DNA of 64,000 nucleotides from Isochrysis galbana (taxonomy: Eukaryota; Haptophyta; Isochrysidales; Isochrysidaceae): assembly GCA_018136815.1 (NCBI GenBank), contig CM030943.1, positions 611,975 to 675,974 on the forward strand. The letters are read 5' to 3'. The stretch's first letter is position 1. Every line of letters begins with the position of its first letter. Under the pieces are notes generated by a model. That model was not told the origin of the DNA and made no database searches. It worked only from the letters and a program-made list of their open reading frames with translations. The position numbers were made by a program, and so were the translations under genes. Shown here one piece after another: positions 32,406 to 41,626 of this stretch.

Positions 32406-32590
32406 ATGGCAAGCTTTGGCCGATAGCACGGCCCGTGCGTAGTCAAGGCGTTTACTTCTCGGGGCACAAGCGTTGCCATGGCGTCAAGATTCAAGGCATA
32501 GTTTTCCCTAATGGCATACAGCCGTGGGCGTATGGCCCGGTGCATGGTTCGCGGCACGATGCGTTTGTGCTGATGATATCGGGCCTACTT
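32138..32590 (+). pseudogene. PIF/Harbinger-type transposase fragment (DDE_Tnp_4)
   Basis: Reads VGFIDGKLWPIARPVRSQ, then YFSGHKRCHGVKIQGIVFPNG and GPVHGSRHDAFVL, the first half of the Harbinger DDE domain with its first two catalytic Asp (FIDG and RHDAF). The N-terminal DNA-binding part, the rest of the domain and its Glu are missing; after ~32590 the frame runs into unrelated sequence. The upstream segment is present twice because of the tandem duplication. Confidence 0.85.
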
Positions 32591-32629
32591 CTACTTCACG
32601 TGATGCAGCTATGCTGCGTAGGCGTTGGG

Positions 32630-32735
32630 GGCGGTGCGGTAGAGCAGCTTGAGGTCATCGGGCACCGCCTCGATGCCCTGCACCGAGCCGTTGGCCGCGA
32701 CGATCGCGTTGCGCATGCGCTCGTCCCAGAGCGCG
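32630..32735 (-). pseudogene. Ribonucleotide reductase large-subunit exon fragment
   Basis: After a pyrimidine tract ending in AAG, the minus strand reads ALWDERMRNAIVAANGSVQG then IEAVPDDLKLLYRTA, matching a conserved stretch of class Ia RNR large subunit (RRM1: LW.EEMKN.I.A.NGSIQ.I..IPDDLK.LYKT). Homology stops after LYRTA, right beside Harbinger sequence, with a stop 7 codons later. A plausible 3' splice site precedes it, so an exon with some intron seems to have been moved here. No neighbouring RNR exon recognised. Confidence 0.65.
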
Positions 32736-33186
32736 CTTGGGAGGGGGGGAGGCGGCCAGCTGCACAGAACAAGGCGTGGCGGGGGCGAGGGAGGAAGGGG
32801 CCCTTGCGCTCGCGAAGTGGTTTGCTGGGGCCCTTGCTCCTGCGTAGCGTGTGGAGATAAAGGTGGGGTCCCGTGGGCACGACCACCTCGAGACGTGTGA
32901 CATGCTGCGTGGGGGGGGGGTCGGTAGTTCAACCCATCGACGAACCCCTCATTTCGTCCCTCGGCGAGCCCCCAACGTGACTGAAATCTAGTTGTGGAAT
33001 GCCTGTAGGTGTTTCGTGACGGGGTTTCAAACCACGTCCTCGTCGTCGCTGATGGGCGCGAGAAGAGGTATAGGCACACCCGGTGCGCTGAAGGCGCAGA
33101 TCTCGTCACGCACCACCTCGAGGCGGGACTCCTTGCGGTCTCGTCGGTCGAGGAGCGCGCGGGCGGTGCGGAGGACCTCCGCGTGC

Positions 33187-33845
33187 CCCCGGTCGCGGGT
33201 CGAAGTTGGGCACTCATGGCGCGTCTTGGGGCGTGACGACGTCATCACCGGGGGCCGCAAGTGGCCGATTTCGACGCAGTGCGCGGGGGCAGCGGGCGCG
33301 ATTGGCGTGGCTGTGAGGGCGGCATACCGCGCTTTGGTGCTGGTAGCGGCATCCATTTGGTGAGCGGTGACTTGAACGGCCTCGTGGCGCCCCCGGTCGC
33401 GGGTCGAAGTTGGGCACTCATGGCGCGTCTTGGGGCGTGACGACGTCATCACCGGGGGCCGCAAGCGGCCGATTTCGACGCAGTGCGCGGGGGCGGCGGC
33501 GGCGGGCGCGATTGGCGTATTGGCGTGGTTGTGAGGGTGGCATACCGCACTTTGGTGCTGGTAGCGTCATCCATTTGGTGAGCGGTGCCTCGAACGGCCT
33601 CGTGGCGCCCCCGGTCGCGGGTCGAAGTTGGGCACTCATGGCGCGTCTTGGGGCGTGACGACGTCATCACCGGGGGCCGCAAGCGGCCGATTTCGACGCA
33701 GTGCGCGGGGGCGGCGGGCGCGATTGGCGTGGCTGTGAGAGCGGCATACCGATACCGCACTTTGTTGCTGGTAGCGTCATCCATTTGGTGAGCGGTGACT
33801 CGAACGGCCTCGTGGCGCCCCCGGTCGCGGGTCGAAGTTGGGTTC
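33187..33845. repeat. Tandem array of ~210-bp units
   Basis: Unit starts GGTCGCGGGTCGAAGTTGGG at 33191, 33395, 33613 and 33823 (periods 204, 218, 210; last unit partial). Each holds GCGTGACGACGTCATCACCG and GATTTCGACGCAGTGCGCG. One minus-strand frame stays open across the array but its product has no known domain. Length variation comes from short internal insertions. Confidence 0.92.
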
Positions 33846-34139
33846 TCGAGCCCTTGGTGTTTTTAGCGGTTAGCGTCTTTAGTTTTTGCAATACTTACGT
33901 ACACGTTCAAGTCCATAAAACATAGTGAAAATATATTGCTGCACGTATAGAACCAGGATCTTTGGTCCGGGTCAGCTGCCGATGCCCATGGTTTCGTGTT
34001 TCGCTGCGAGTGGCGCGCATGAAGGCCACCGGTACAATAATACCGGAGGGGGGCCTGAAATATGAAATATATTTCCGCACGGCCGTCAGAGGCCTGAAAT
34101 CGGGTATTTTTCGAAAATTTTGCCGGAAGACCCCCGGTT

Positions 34140-34860
34140 TTTTTGGCTGATCTCCCATACCAGAACCCATAGGGAGCTTATTTAGGCCTTCGTTTGCCCA
34201 TTACAGATGGTGCCCTCCGCACCCCCCTAGTGAGTGACCGGGCTAACTTCAAGGAACTGCTCAACTTCAGGGAACAACTCACTCAACTGCAGAAACTGCC
34301 CAACTGTAGAAACTGCTCAACTGCTTTCCAACTTCAGAAACTGCCCACCCTCCTCGCCTGCCACCCACCTTCCTTCGCCTGCCACCCCCCCCCCTGAGGA
34401 AAGGCTCCTGCCTTCCTCGCCTCCTCCCTGTTTGCCTCTTCCTTTTTTGCATCTTCCTTCCCTCTTCCCTTTCCCTTGCCAAACGAGTGGGTTGGATAGT
34501 TGGATAGCTACCCCCACGACCTCAACCTCCTGACATTGAGCGAGGCGCGCTTGTAGATAGATCCCCTTATTGGAAGTATTGGAGAGTAGACCCACCACAA
34601 CTCGCCACAACCCGCTACAACTCATTGGTTTTCGTACGTAACGAGTAACGACACGAGCGAGAAGGGGAGACATGTGGATCGTGATTGATTTCAACGAGAT
34701 ATCGACCCTGCCCCAAATCGAGTGAATGGAGTAAGACCACGTGTGTGTTTCAACATGTGAAGTGTCAAGTTGACTCAAGTAGTAACCTCCAGGTGACAAC
34801 GAAAGGTGCTAGCAGGGATGGGGATAATTGAACGCTTTTGGCTTTTGGTCTACGCAGGTG
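34140..34860 (+). repeat. Dispersed repeat family D, long copy
   Basis: A mosaic shared with other loci: 34173-34246 matches 59612-59690 in reverse; the CAACTGC/AAACTGC minisatellite-like part and the CTCCCTTC-rich block correspond to 49579-49830 in reverse; 34675-34850 matches 49300-49470 in reverse (GATATCGACCCTGCCCCAAA, CACCTTTCG-type block, ATTGAACGCTTTTGG). A CCAAACGAGTGGGTTGGATAG box recurs at 46180-46201. No coding potential. The stretch 33846-34139 holds nothing recognised. Confidence 0.65.
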
Positions 34861-35086
34861 AACGTCAACGGAGCAGCGGCGCGTACGAAGACCGGAGAAA
34901 AGGAAAGGTAGCCCCCACGCGGGGGGACGCCCCTTTGCCGCTCTTCTCCTCGACGCCGCGCGCCGCTAGCCTCGCCCCAACACACACACACTCCTAAGCG
35001 CTCAAGCTTACCCGCCACCATCCCCTTTCGCCTCCTTGTTTCTGAGGGTAGCTTGGCAAATGGAAATGGAAATGGCCCTAGCGCAA

Positions 35087-35094
35087 TATAAATA
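35087..35094 (+). promoter_or_regulatory. TATA box for Rossmann-fold gene
   Basis: TATAAATA about 250 bp upstream of the ATG at 35344, with a (TC)n pyrimidine tract at 35288-35304 between them that could serve as initiator region. Position is loose for a TATA box unless the 5' UTR is long. Confidence 0.35.
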
Positions 35095-35343
35095 GTCTAG
35101 GCCACGCCAGGCTCCAGTTACCCGTAGAAAGCGCACACACGAAAACGTGAACAAGGGGCGGCAAGCGGCGGACGGCGGCGTTCAGAGAGAGAGAGAAACA
35201 AGAGGGAGGCTCCCGGGCCGCGCCACGCCGTGGGGGGGGAAGGGAGAGGACGGAGGAATTAGATTAGTAAAATCCTCTACCTTAGCAGTCTCTCTCTCTC
35301 TCTTGCCGCTCCTCGCTCGCCTCGCTCGCTCGGCGTGCGAGAG

Positions 35344-36609
35344 ATGCGGCGCGCCTCGCTGCAGCTTGTCCTTCTCTCGGCGGCAACGTGCGCACTAGCG
35401 AGCGGGCTCGAGGGGTGCACGGTGGTGGTGGCGGGCGCGAATGGCCGCGTCGGTTCGATGGTCTGCCGCCACCTCCTGCGCACCCAGCCGGGCGTGCGTG
35501 TGCGAGCCCTCGTGCGCTCGGCAGACCGCACCGAGGACTACGCGCGCCTCTCATATGAGGTGGGCGCAGAGGAGGCGCGGTACGCGTTGCGCCCGGCTTG
35601 GTCGCTGGCGCCGGAGGAGGACGGGGGTGGTCTCGCATGGCCGACTCAGGCTCAGTTCGACCCGCAGATCCAGGGAGACTATGGGCTTGAACGGCTCGAG
35701 CTCGTGCCATGTGAGCTTCGCCATGAGGATGACCTGAAGGCCGCGCTGCGCGGAGCGGACGCGATGATATACTGCGCGACCGACTTCTCGGCCGGACGCC
35801 GGCGTATCCCGCAGCAGCTCGACAATGCGCTCGCCGGCATCTCCAAGTTTGGTGCTGACCTGTTTGAGCTGCGTCTGCCGGGCTTTGGCCGAGGCTTGCC
35901 TGGGCGTGGCGAGGGAGGCCGTAACGAGGAGGAGGAGTCTCGCCTGGCGCGCCTGGAATCGATCCGCGCGTTCGGCTCCGAGACCATCGATGACCGTGGT
36001 GTAGCGCTCGCGGCCGCCGTCGTAGCCGAGGAAATCGGGCGCAAGGCTCGTATCGCTGCGCTCACTTCGGGGCGAGCGCCAAGTAGTGCTATGGGCTCTA
36101 GCACCAATTCATCGCCCACGCCATTCGTACTCGCGTCGGCGAGCGCAGCACTCGGGTACGATGTCGACGGCTTCGACGCGTCAGGCCAGGAAGTGCTGCA
36201 AGAAAACGAGTTCGGCTACCGCAAGCGGATTGGGGAGGCGAACTTGCGCGAGGCGCTCCGAAAGCAACAGGTGCCTTACGCCATCGTACGGCTTGCCCAA
36301 CTTGACACCAACGCGCCCTCGCCGCAGCTGGGGGAAGGCTTGCCGCTGCGCTGGGTAGAAGGCGATGTCGCAGAGGAGGTGGCAGTAAAATTAGTGCACA
36401 GGGCGGAGGAAGTGGGTGCTGATGTACAGGACGTGGGCGCGATGGCGGGCCGTAGACAGGATGAGTTGCGCGGGTGCTTCATTGCGCCTCGTGACGCAGC
36501 GGCAGCTTTGGTTGAGGCGCTTGTCCGTCGGACTGGCGATGGTTCGGATGGCTTTACGTGCGAGGTTTTCACGCAGACGAGGGAAGAGAGGGCGAAGGAC
36601 ACTAAGTGA
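35344..36609 (+). CDS. Rossmann-fold atypical SDR / NmrA-like protein with signal peptide
   Basis: 421 residues, single exon. The first ~20 residues after MRRAS form a hydrophobic signal (LVLLSAATCALASG), then a beta strand and dinucleotide motif VVVAGANGRVG (GxxGxxG, residues 27-36), typical of extended or atypical SDR proteins such as NmrA/HCF173-type. A downstream AMIYCATDF segment fits the NAD-binding domain. Residues ~170-215 are a Gly/Glu-rich insertion. The catalytic YxxxK is not obvious, so the role may be regulatory or assembly-linked instead of enzymatic. The signal suggests ER entry or plastid import in an alga with a complex plastid. I chose the ATG over an upstream GTG in the same frame. 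Confidence 0.72.
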   Translation: MRRASLQLVLLSAATCALASGLEGCTVVVAGANGRVGSMVCRHLLRTQPGVRVRALVRSADRTEDYARLSYEVGAEEARYALRPAWSLAPEEDGGGLAWPTQAQFDPQIQGDYGLERLELVPCELRHEDDLKAALRGADAMIYCATDFSAGRRRIPQQLDNALAGISKFGADLFELRLPGFGRGLPGRGEGGRNEEEESRLARLESIRAFGSETIDDRGVALAAAVVAEEIGRKARIAALTSGRAPSSAMGSSTNSSPTPFVLASASAALGYDVDGFDASGQEVLQENEFGYRKRIGEANLREALRKQQVPYAIVRLAQLDTNAPSPQLGEGLPLRWVEGDVAEEVAVKLVHRAEEVGADVQDVGAMAGRRQDELRGCFIAPRDAAAALVEALVRRTGDGSDGFTCEVFTQTREERAKDTK

Positions 36610-38264
36610 GAGAGGACGACATAGAAGGCACATCGGCAGTCGCCACTTGCTAGTGTGAAGTGAATGCTGCAAGCTAAACCGATATGCGTTTAGTAGCCGG
36701 TCGAGCGGGCGCTCCAGCACCTCGCCGTCTTGCTGCTGCACGCGCGTATTCCCTTTCAGGCGTGTACGGTGTTTTGTGTGAGCTTGCTTGGCCCCGCGTA
36801 CCGGCTTCTTCATGGTGTTGCACGGTTGGTGTCGGGCGCACAGCGCGCTCAGCGGCGGCGCTTCTCATGCGTGGTGCTACCACACTGCTAGCGCAGGCCT
36901 TATTGTCGCCTGGGGACCTACTCCCCCATCGCATACAACATTTTATGCGCACGTCACGGGAGTATGCACATGGTGCGTTGAATGCCATGCGCCGGGCCGC
37001 TGTGCGTGTCGCCCGAGAAGGTGCAACTTGAGGGCTAGAGGTAGAGGTGGGGGAGACTTGGTTGAAAAAAAAACTCTTGTTGATCCGGAGTCCCACTTTT
37101 TACATCGTGGGACCGGGGGAAGATTCACCCTCGTCTCTCTCCCCGCCCGAATCCGAGACAGAGCGATGGCGACCGACCCGCTTGACAGGCCGACCTTCGC
37201 CGCGCTCCAGCGAGAGCAGAGAGCGCACGAGAGCACGGCGGTGGTCAGCCCCCCCTTGAGGCTTGAGGTCGCGTTTCGTCAATCATGGGACATCACTAAA
37301 ATGGAGCCATCGAATGTCCATAGTCGTTTACAACAATATTCACATACGCTCACCCGAATGCCAACTTTTATTATCTACGTTCACAGATCAGGCAGCTGCC
37401 TTAGCAATCTTCATCTTCTTCGTTCCTCGTCTTCTTTTCCTTCTCCGAGGTCCAGGTCCAGGTCCCTCCATTTGGGTAGAGATCCATCCGCTCTGTGACA
37501 CGGTGGGCGCCGCTTTCGACCGCCCTGCGGCGCATTGCTTGTATGTCCCACTCGTAGATCACGTTGTACGTTGTTGTCAACGAGGTGGCACACGACATTG
37601 ACGGCGTCTGCGCGAATGAATGGCCACCCCGAGATGATCAATCATCTTCACCGTCCGCGTGGCCAAATCGTCGTATCGAGCGCGAAGAACAGTCGCGAGC
37701 TGCGAAGAAAAAGGCGGTGGGGTAAGATCCAAAAGGGAGTGGCCCAATGGGGTTATGTGGGCCACCATGAGTGGCCCCACATGGCCCCCCCCACACCACA
37801 CATGGCCCCCCCACACCCACACCAGTTATATACGCCGAGGTGGTATAAAGTTATAATGGGCCGGGGGGCCAGGGCCCCCCGCGCGGTATCTGAGTGTCGA
37901 GCCCCCTCCGGTACATATTCTTTTAAGAGTAGTCGCATAGCAGTACGGATCCAGATTCTTGCGACACTGGGATCTTGAATTCATACTCCTAGTGTGAAGA
38001 TACCGATGGGGGCGAGCGAGCGGATGGTTGATCGGACTTGGCCCGAGCCGACCGACTGGGCGAGGGGGTGGACCAATTTTGGTCGAGTCCTCAGTATGAG
38101 ATTCGGGGCTTATCACTGATAAGGGTTGAGGCCTCCGATCGGACTTGAGGAGGTCCGGTCGAGCGCTCGACCGCCTAGCCCAAAGACGCCAAAGCTATTT
38201 TGGCCGGGTCCGTATACCTACTGCAGTAAAGCTACGATTTTTCTGAGGTTATAATGTAGCTTAG
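36610..38264. other. Intergenic with a coding-like remnant at 37401-37800 (-)
   Basis: On the minus strand YDDLATRTVKMIDHLGVAI is followed, in other frames, by NVVCHLVDNN and YNVIYEWDIQAMRRRAVESG plus VTERMDLYPNGGTWTW. These look like decayed protein in three frames but I cannot name the family. An ATG at 37166 on the plus strand opens MATDPLDRPTFAALQREQ, which loses character after ~30 codons. No other feature found. Confidence 0.25.
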
Positions 38265-38907
38265 ATGGAGAAGGATAGGTTGGATAGACTACTGAGTATA
38301 GCGAGTAGATTGTGGCGAGTGTTGATGGATCTGAAAGAGGCACTCACGCGTCAACGCCGAAGTCGAGAAAGAACTCAGTCTGTTGTTTGAGTGTCTGGTA
38401 CCCGTGTCGGTCGATGTGTTGCTGCCAGTGGTAGTTGGCGATCTGGAGCCGAGTGTAGTCGTTGAGCTCCTCCTTGACTCGCCCATCCAGGTACAGGTGA
38501 ATCCGCCACATGCAGGAGTAGTAGTACCAGGTGGCATCGTACTTGCGCGACTGCAGCGAGTCCAGGATCTGCTTGCAGTCGAACTCGCGCTTCGGCTTGA
38601 CGAGCGGCGCGAGGATCAGGAGGCACATGTCGCGTCCGACCCCGTTGCCCCACAGGAAGGTGAGCATCTTGAGCCGGCCCGAGTGCTTGAGCGTCCAGCG
38701 AGAGAACAACAGGTGCGCCATCCACGTGGCGAGGGTGTCTGCGCCGATGGCGTGGAGGAGCGCGTCGCGCGCTTCGAGGTGCTTCTGCTTCCATCGCATC
38801 GCGTCGACCATGGGCGATCTCCACGAGGCGCTGCGCGGGTCCACGAGCCGCGCGATGTGTGGCGAGGGCTTGGGAGCGAGAGCGTAGGCCGGCATGGGAG
38901 GCATGGG
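38265..38907 (-). CDS. Unknown spliced gene, 3' part
   Basis: Minus-strand frame with protein-like composition (WMAHLLFSRWTLKHSGRLKM, LWGNGVGRDMCLLIL, YDATWYYYSCMWRIHLYLDG). The GTGAGT at 38344-38339 is a strong donor just before the frame's stop, and a CAG at ~38291 lets a 26-base last exon end with TAA near 38265. An AAAG at 38932 could be an acceptor, so the first in-frame ATG (38907) may not be the true start. GNGVGRD loosely recalls a P-loop but lacks the Lys. I do not recognise the family. Confidence 0.4.
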
Positions 38908-39130
38908 GTCGGATCGGACCTTCGGACGCACCTTTGCGAGAGGGGGGAGAGGGAGCGGGAAAAATCCGATGTTTACTAATAGTGTATGGACCCATGGGCG
39001 ATCCCAGCGTTCTGCGGCCTCTTACTAGTAGATATCGCGGCGATTCTCTTGGTGGAACGCCTACTGAGTCTGGAGGACATGTTCTTCTTCTGAGAGGACG
39101 CGTCCGCCCACACTCAGAAGACACGTCCCC

Positions 39131-39805
39131 CCATACTGGAAAAGTGAGAAAGTGAAGGGCCATGTCAGGAAAATCACCGTTTTGGGGTCCGGATCCGGAC
39201 GACCCCCGTTTAAGCTAATTCTAAGACTCTTACTATAGTTTTTGCTCTATTGTATACTAATGATATAAATTAAATAAAATGATATAATATGTATACTCTA
39301 TACAGTACAGATACCCTAAGGTACACAGTCTTCGCTCCTACGTACCTCTATGTTGAGAGGTTTTCCCCGAGGGGTCATAAATGCGCATTTTGCATGTTTT
39401 TGAGGCCCCCCTTCCGGTATCTTGACTTCCTCACACTGCGAGTTTTTTTGTAAACATGACCAAGTTTCTACCGAGCTCCGTCCATACTGGAAAAGTGAGA
39501 AAGTGAAGGGCCATGTCAGGAAAATCACCGTTTTGGGGTCCGGATTCGGACGACCCCCGTTTAAGCTAATTCTAAGACTCTTACTATAGTTTTTGCTCTA
39601 TTGTATACTAATGATATAAATTAAATAAAATGATATAATATGTATACTCTATACAGTATAGATACCCTAAGGTACACAGTCTACGCTCCTACGTACCTCT
39701 ATGTTGAGAGGTTTTCCCCGAGGGGTCATAAATGCGCATTTTGCATGTTTTTGAGGCCCCCCTTCCGGTATTTCCTCCACACTGCGAGTTTTCTTTTTGG
39801 AGAGT
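39131..39805. repeat. 351-bp AT-rich tandem duplication
   Basis: Unit starts CCATACTGGAAAAGTGAGAA at 39131 and 39482. Each includes a very AT-rich core (ATGATATAAATTAAATAAAA), GTACACAGTC, GTTTTCCCCGAGGGG and TTTTTGAGGCCCCCCTTCCGG. The two units differ by few substitutions; the second ends within ~320 bp. Base composition is far from the flanks, suggesting imported DNA or an element end. Confidence 0.93.
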
Positions 39806-40324
39806 GGTCTTCTTTTCTGACCGTGCTGGAGTAGGGCCCCTCTCCATGGCGCCCTCGATGTACCATCCTCTTGTGACCGAGGGGGTGCTCGAGATCCGCA
39901 GGCGATACCTAAGAAAAGAACCGCGTCCACGACCGCCACACTGGATCCACACCAAAGTGCGCGAGATCCGCGAAGAGATCGTCAGCCGTGAACGACCAAA
40001 TTTGACCGGAAGAAAGAAATTTGACCGGAGCAAACAGCGAGGTTTTGACCGGAGGAAAAAGAGTCTTTGGCAATCCTTCAGATCGCCGTTCACGTGCTCG
40101 ATGCGCTTTCCCGGCTCCCACCCGAGGAAGGCTCCGGCGATGATGTGTTCGACGGGACTGATACAGTTGCCGATCTTGACGCGCGTGCGCTTGACGTTCG
40201 CCTCCTTCATGAAGCTGAGCTCGCGCAGGGTCTTGGCATTGCGCACACGCCCATCACTAGAGGCCTCGTACAGCTGGGTGTTGCTCGAGGGCAGCTGGGT
40301 CTGCGGCACGGCGCGCCACTCCAT
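39689..40324 (-). CDS. HNH endonuclease-like protein (NUMOD4/HNH type)
   Basis: Residues 1-90 read as MEWRAVPQ, LYEASSDGRVRNAKT, VKIGN then VEHIIAGAFLGWEPGKRIEH and VNGDLKDC: the W..I....YE.S..G.VR motif of NUMOD4 followed by the H.A.AF and H.NG core of intron/phage/giant-virus HNH nucleases. After RLFFL the usual NR..NL.W ending is replaced by a stretch containing three CGGTCAAA repeats, so the C-terminus is altered and the ORF beyond is probably non-genuine. Likely from a selfish element or virus; activity uncertain. Confidence 0.62.
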   Translation of the reverse strand: MEWRAVPQTQLPSSNTQLYEASSDGRVRNAKTLRELSFMKEANVKRTRVKIGNCISPVEHIIAGAFLGWEPGKRIEHVNGDLKDCQRLFFLRSKPRCLLRSNFFLPVKFGRSRLTISSRISRTLVWIQCGGRGRGSFLRYRLRISSTPSVTRGWYIEGAMERGPTPARSEKKTTLQKENSQCGGNTGRGASKTCKMRIYDPSGKTSQHRGT

Positions 40325-40397
40325 AGGGCTCGCTCGGGGAAGAGTCAGAGTGCACCTCCAAGCGCACTCTTCCTCAGACCTACACGGTGCCTAGGTG

Positions 40398-40592
40398 GTT
40401 TTATTGTAAAGAGCACATTACTATAATCCACGTAGTTTTATGGTAAAGATAGGACGACTTACGTGAGTAGTTTTATTGTAAAGCGAGTGCGCCTCACGAC
40501 TATTGCAAGTATAGTTCTGTAGAGCGGTCCGCGTGCAACTACAATCTTGATCAGAATCCTAAGGAATACTGTAGTCGAGTTTTATTTTAAAC
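40398..40592 (+). repeat. Four copies of a GTTTTATTGTAAAG-type motif
   Basis: At 40398, 40435 (GTTTTATGGTAAAG), 40470 and 40579 (GTTTTATTTTAAAC). The first and last are followed by GAGCACATTACTA or GCTCACATTACTA. They lie in the gap between the HNH ORF start and the end of the zinc-finger ORF, i.e. upstream of the HNH gene, where they could act as promoter elements; function not shown. Confidence 0.6.
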
Positions 40593-40617
40593 GCTCACAT
40601 TACTACGCCTCCCGAAC

Positions 40618-41067
40618 TCAGAAAGTTCGGTTCTTCCACACAACCCTTATATACACGATCTGGTGAGGAAGGGAGCCGTTGATGTTGTAGGTCGCGACTC
40701 GAATACGTCCTTCACCTGGATAGCCGAGGGTGGAGTCGAAGGTGAATTTTTGTCGTGGCGGCGCGTTTGCGCTATGGGCCGTCAGGTTTAGCTTGGCAAG
40801 CAGTGCAAGCGCGTACTCTGGGTGGAGGAGGCATGTCGGGCCGTTAAGACAGACCCCCGCGATCTTTTTGTGTTGGTGGAGACGGCAGCGAATCGTGCAT
40901 TTATTGTCGATCCATGCGCCCGGAATCTCGTGCGAGAGGTTGCAGCGGACTCCGCGCTTGTTGCGTAGGCATAGGCCCTGCGTGAAGCGCGCGCACGGCT
41001 TTGGCGGGTCTCGCTCCGCATAGTGGATAGACTCGCCTAACCGCGAAAAAACAAAGCCGCGACCCAC
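40618..41067 (-). pseudogene. CCCH zinc-finger / EEP-endonuclease ORF fragment
   Basis: A Cys/His cluster with C-x7-C-x8-C-x3-H spacing (CARFTQGLC ... CNLSH), a second cluster (CTIRCRLHQH, CLNGPTCLLH), a Pro/Gln linker and then GRIRVATYNINGSL, the start of an exonuclease-endonuclease-phosphatase (AP endonuclease-like) fold as found at the head of LINE ORF2 proteins. Homology ends within a few residues, so the nuclease and any RT are missing. Best read as the edge of a truncated non-LTR element. Confidence 0.42.
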
Positions 41068-41139
41068 CCGCCTACCTGACCTCCGCCCTCAGGCCCATCG
41101 AGACTTAACCGCCTACCTCTTAGACTTAATAAGGAAAGA

Positions 41140-41360
41140 TGGACACCGATAGCCCGATGGCACAGGAGGAAGTAGAGAGCAACCTATCGGGGATCGGAAC
41201 ACACCGTCTGCTACAGGAAACCCCAAACACCCAGCCCCTAGGTAGCGCACGAGGGACGAGCCGCAAGGTATGTGGCGGGGAGATGAGCGTAGCGGGCGTG
41301 GCTGCACGGTAAAGGTGCGGAGTCGCGCGCGCGGCGAGAATATTAAGAAGTTTTTATATA
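41140..41360 (+). repeat. Dispersed repeat family A, full-length copy 1
   Basis: Upstream half (GATGGCACAGGAGGAAG) plus core (CCTAGGTAGCGCACGAGGG, GAGCCGCAAGG, GGCGTGGCTGC, GGCGAGAATATTAAGAAG) ending in TTTTTATAT. Lies downstream of the SET gene, between it and the zinc-finger ORF; 41361-41626 has nothing else. Confidence 0.6.
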
Positions 41361-41626
41361 AAAGTAGGTAAAAATAGCTTGTAGATTCATGCAGCAGCAA
41401 CACTGACCCATGCCGCGGCGGACAAATATGTGGCATTTGGGACACACACACGAGGGTAAGACTGCAGCTAATCTCGGCACCGCGGTGCAGTGGAACGAAC
41501 AGCACGCCTCTCATTAGAGGAGAAGCCTTGCATGCCCGTCGTGTCCTTGCTTGGTTCCAAGCTCAGGTGCTTGCCTCCTCCGTTGCAGGCGCACGGAACG
41601 CAATCAAGTCCAGGAAGCCCACCTAT

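Noticed and set aside
36684-37031. 115-codon plus-strand frame after the Rossmann-fold gene
   Set aside because: Likely 3' UTR or intergenic; Ala/Arg-rich without motif.
38375-38907. D5-type helicase assignment for the unknown gene (GNGVGRD as a P-loop)
   Set aside because: The essential Lys is missing and no other helicase motif is present.
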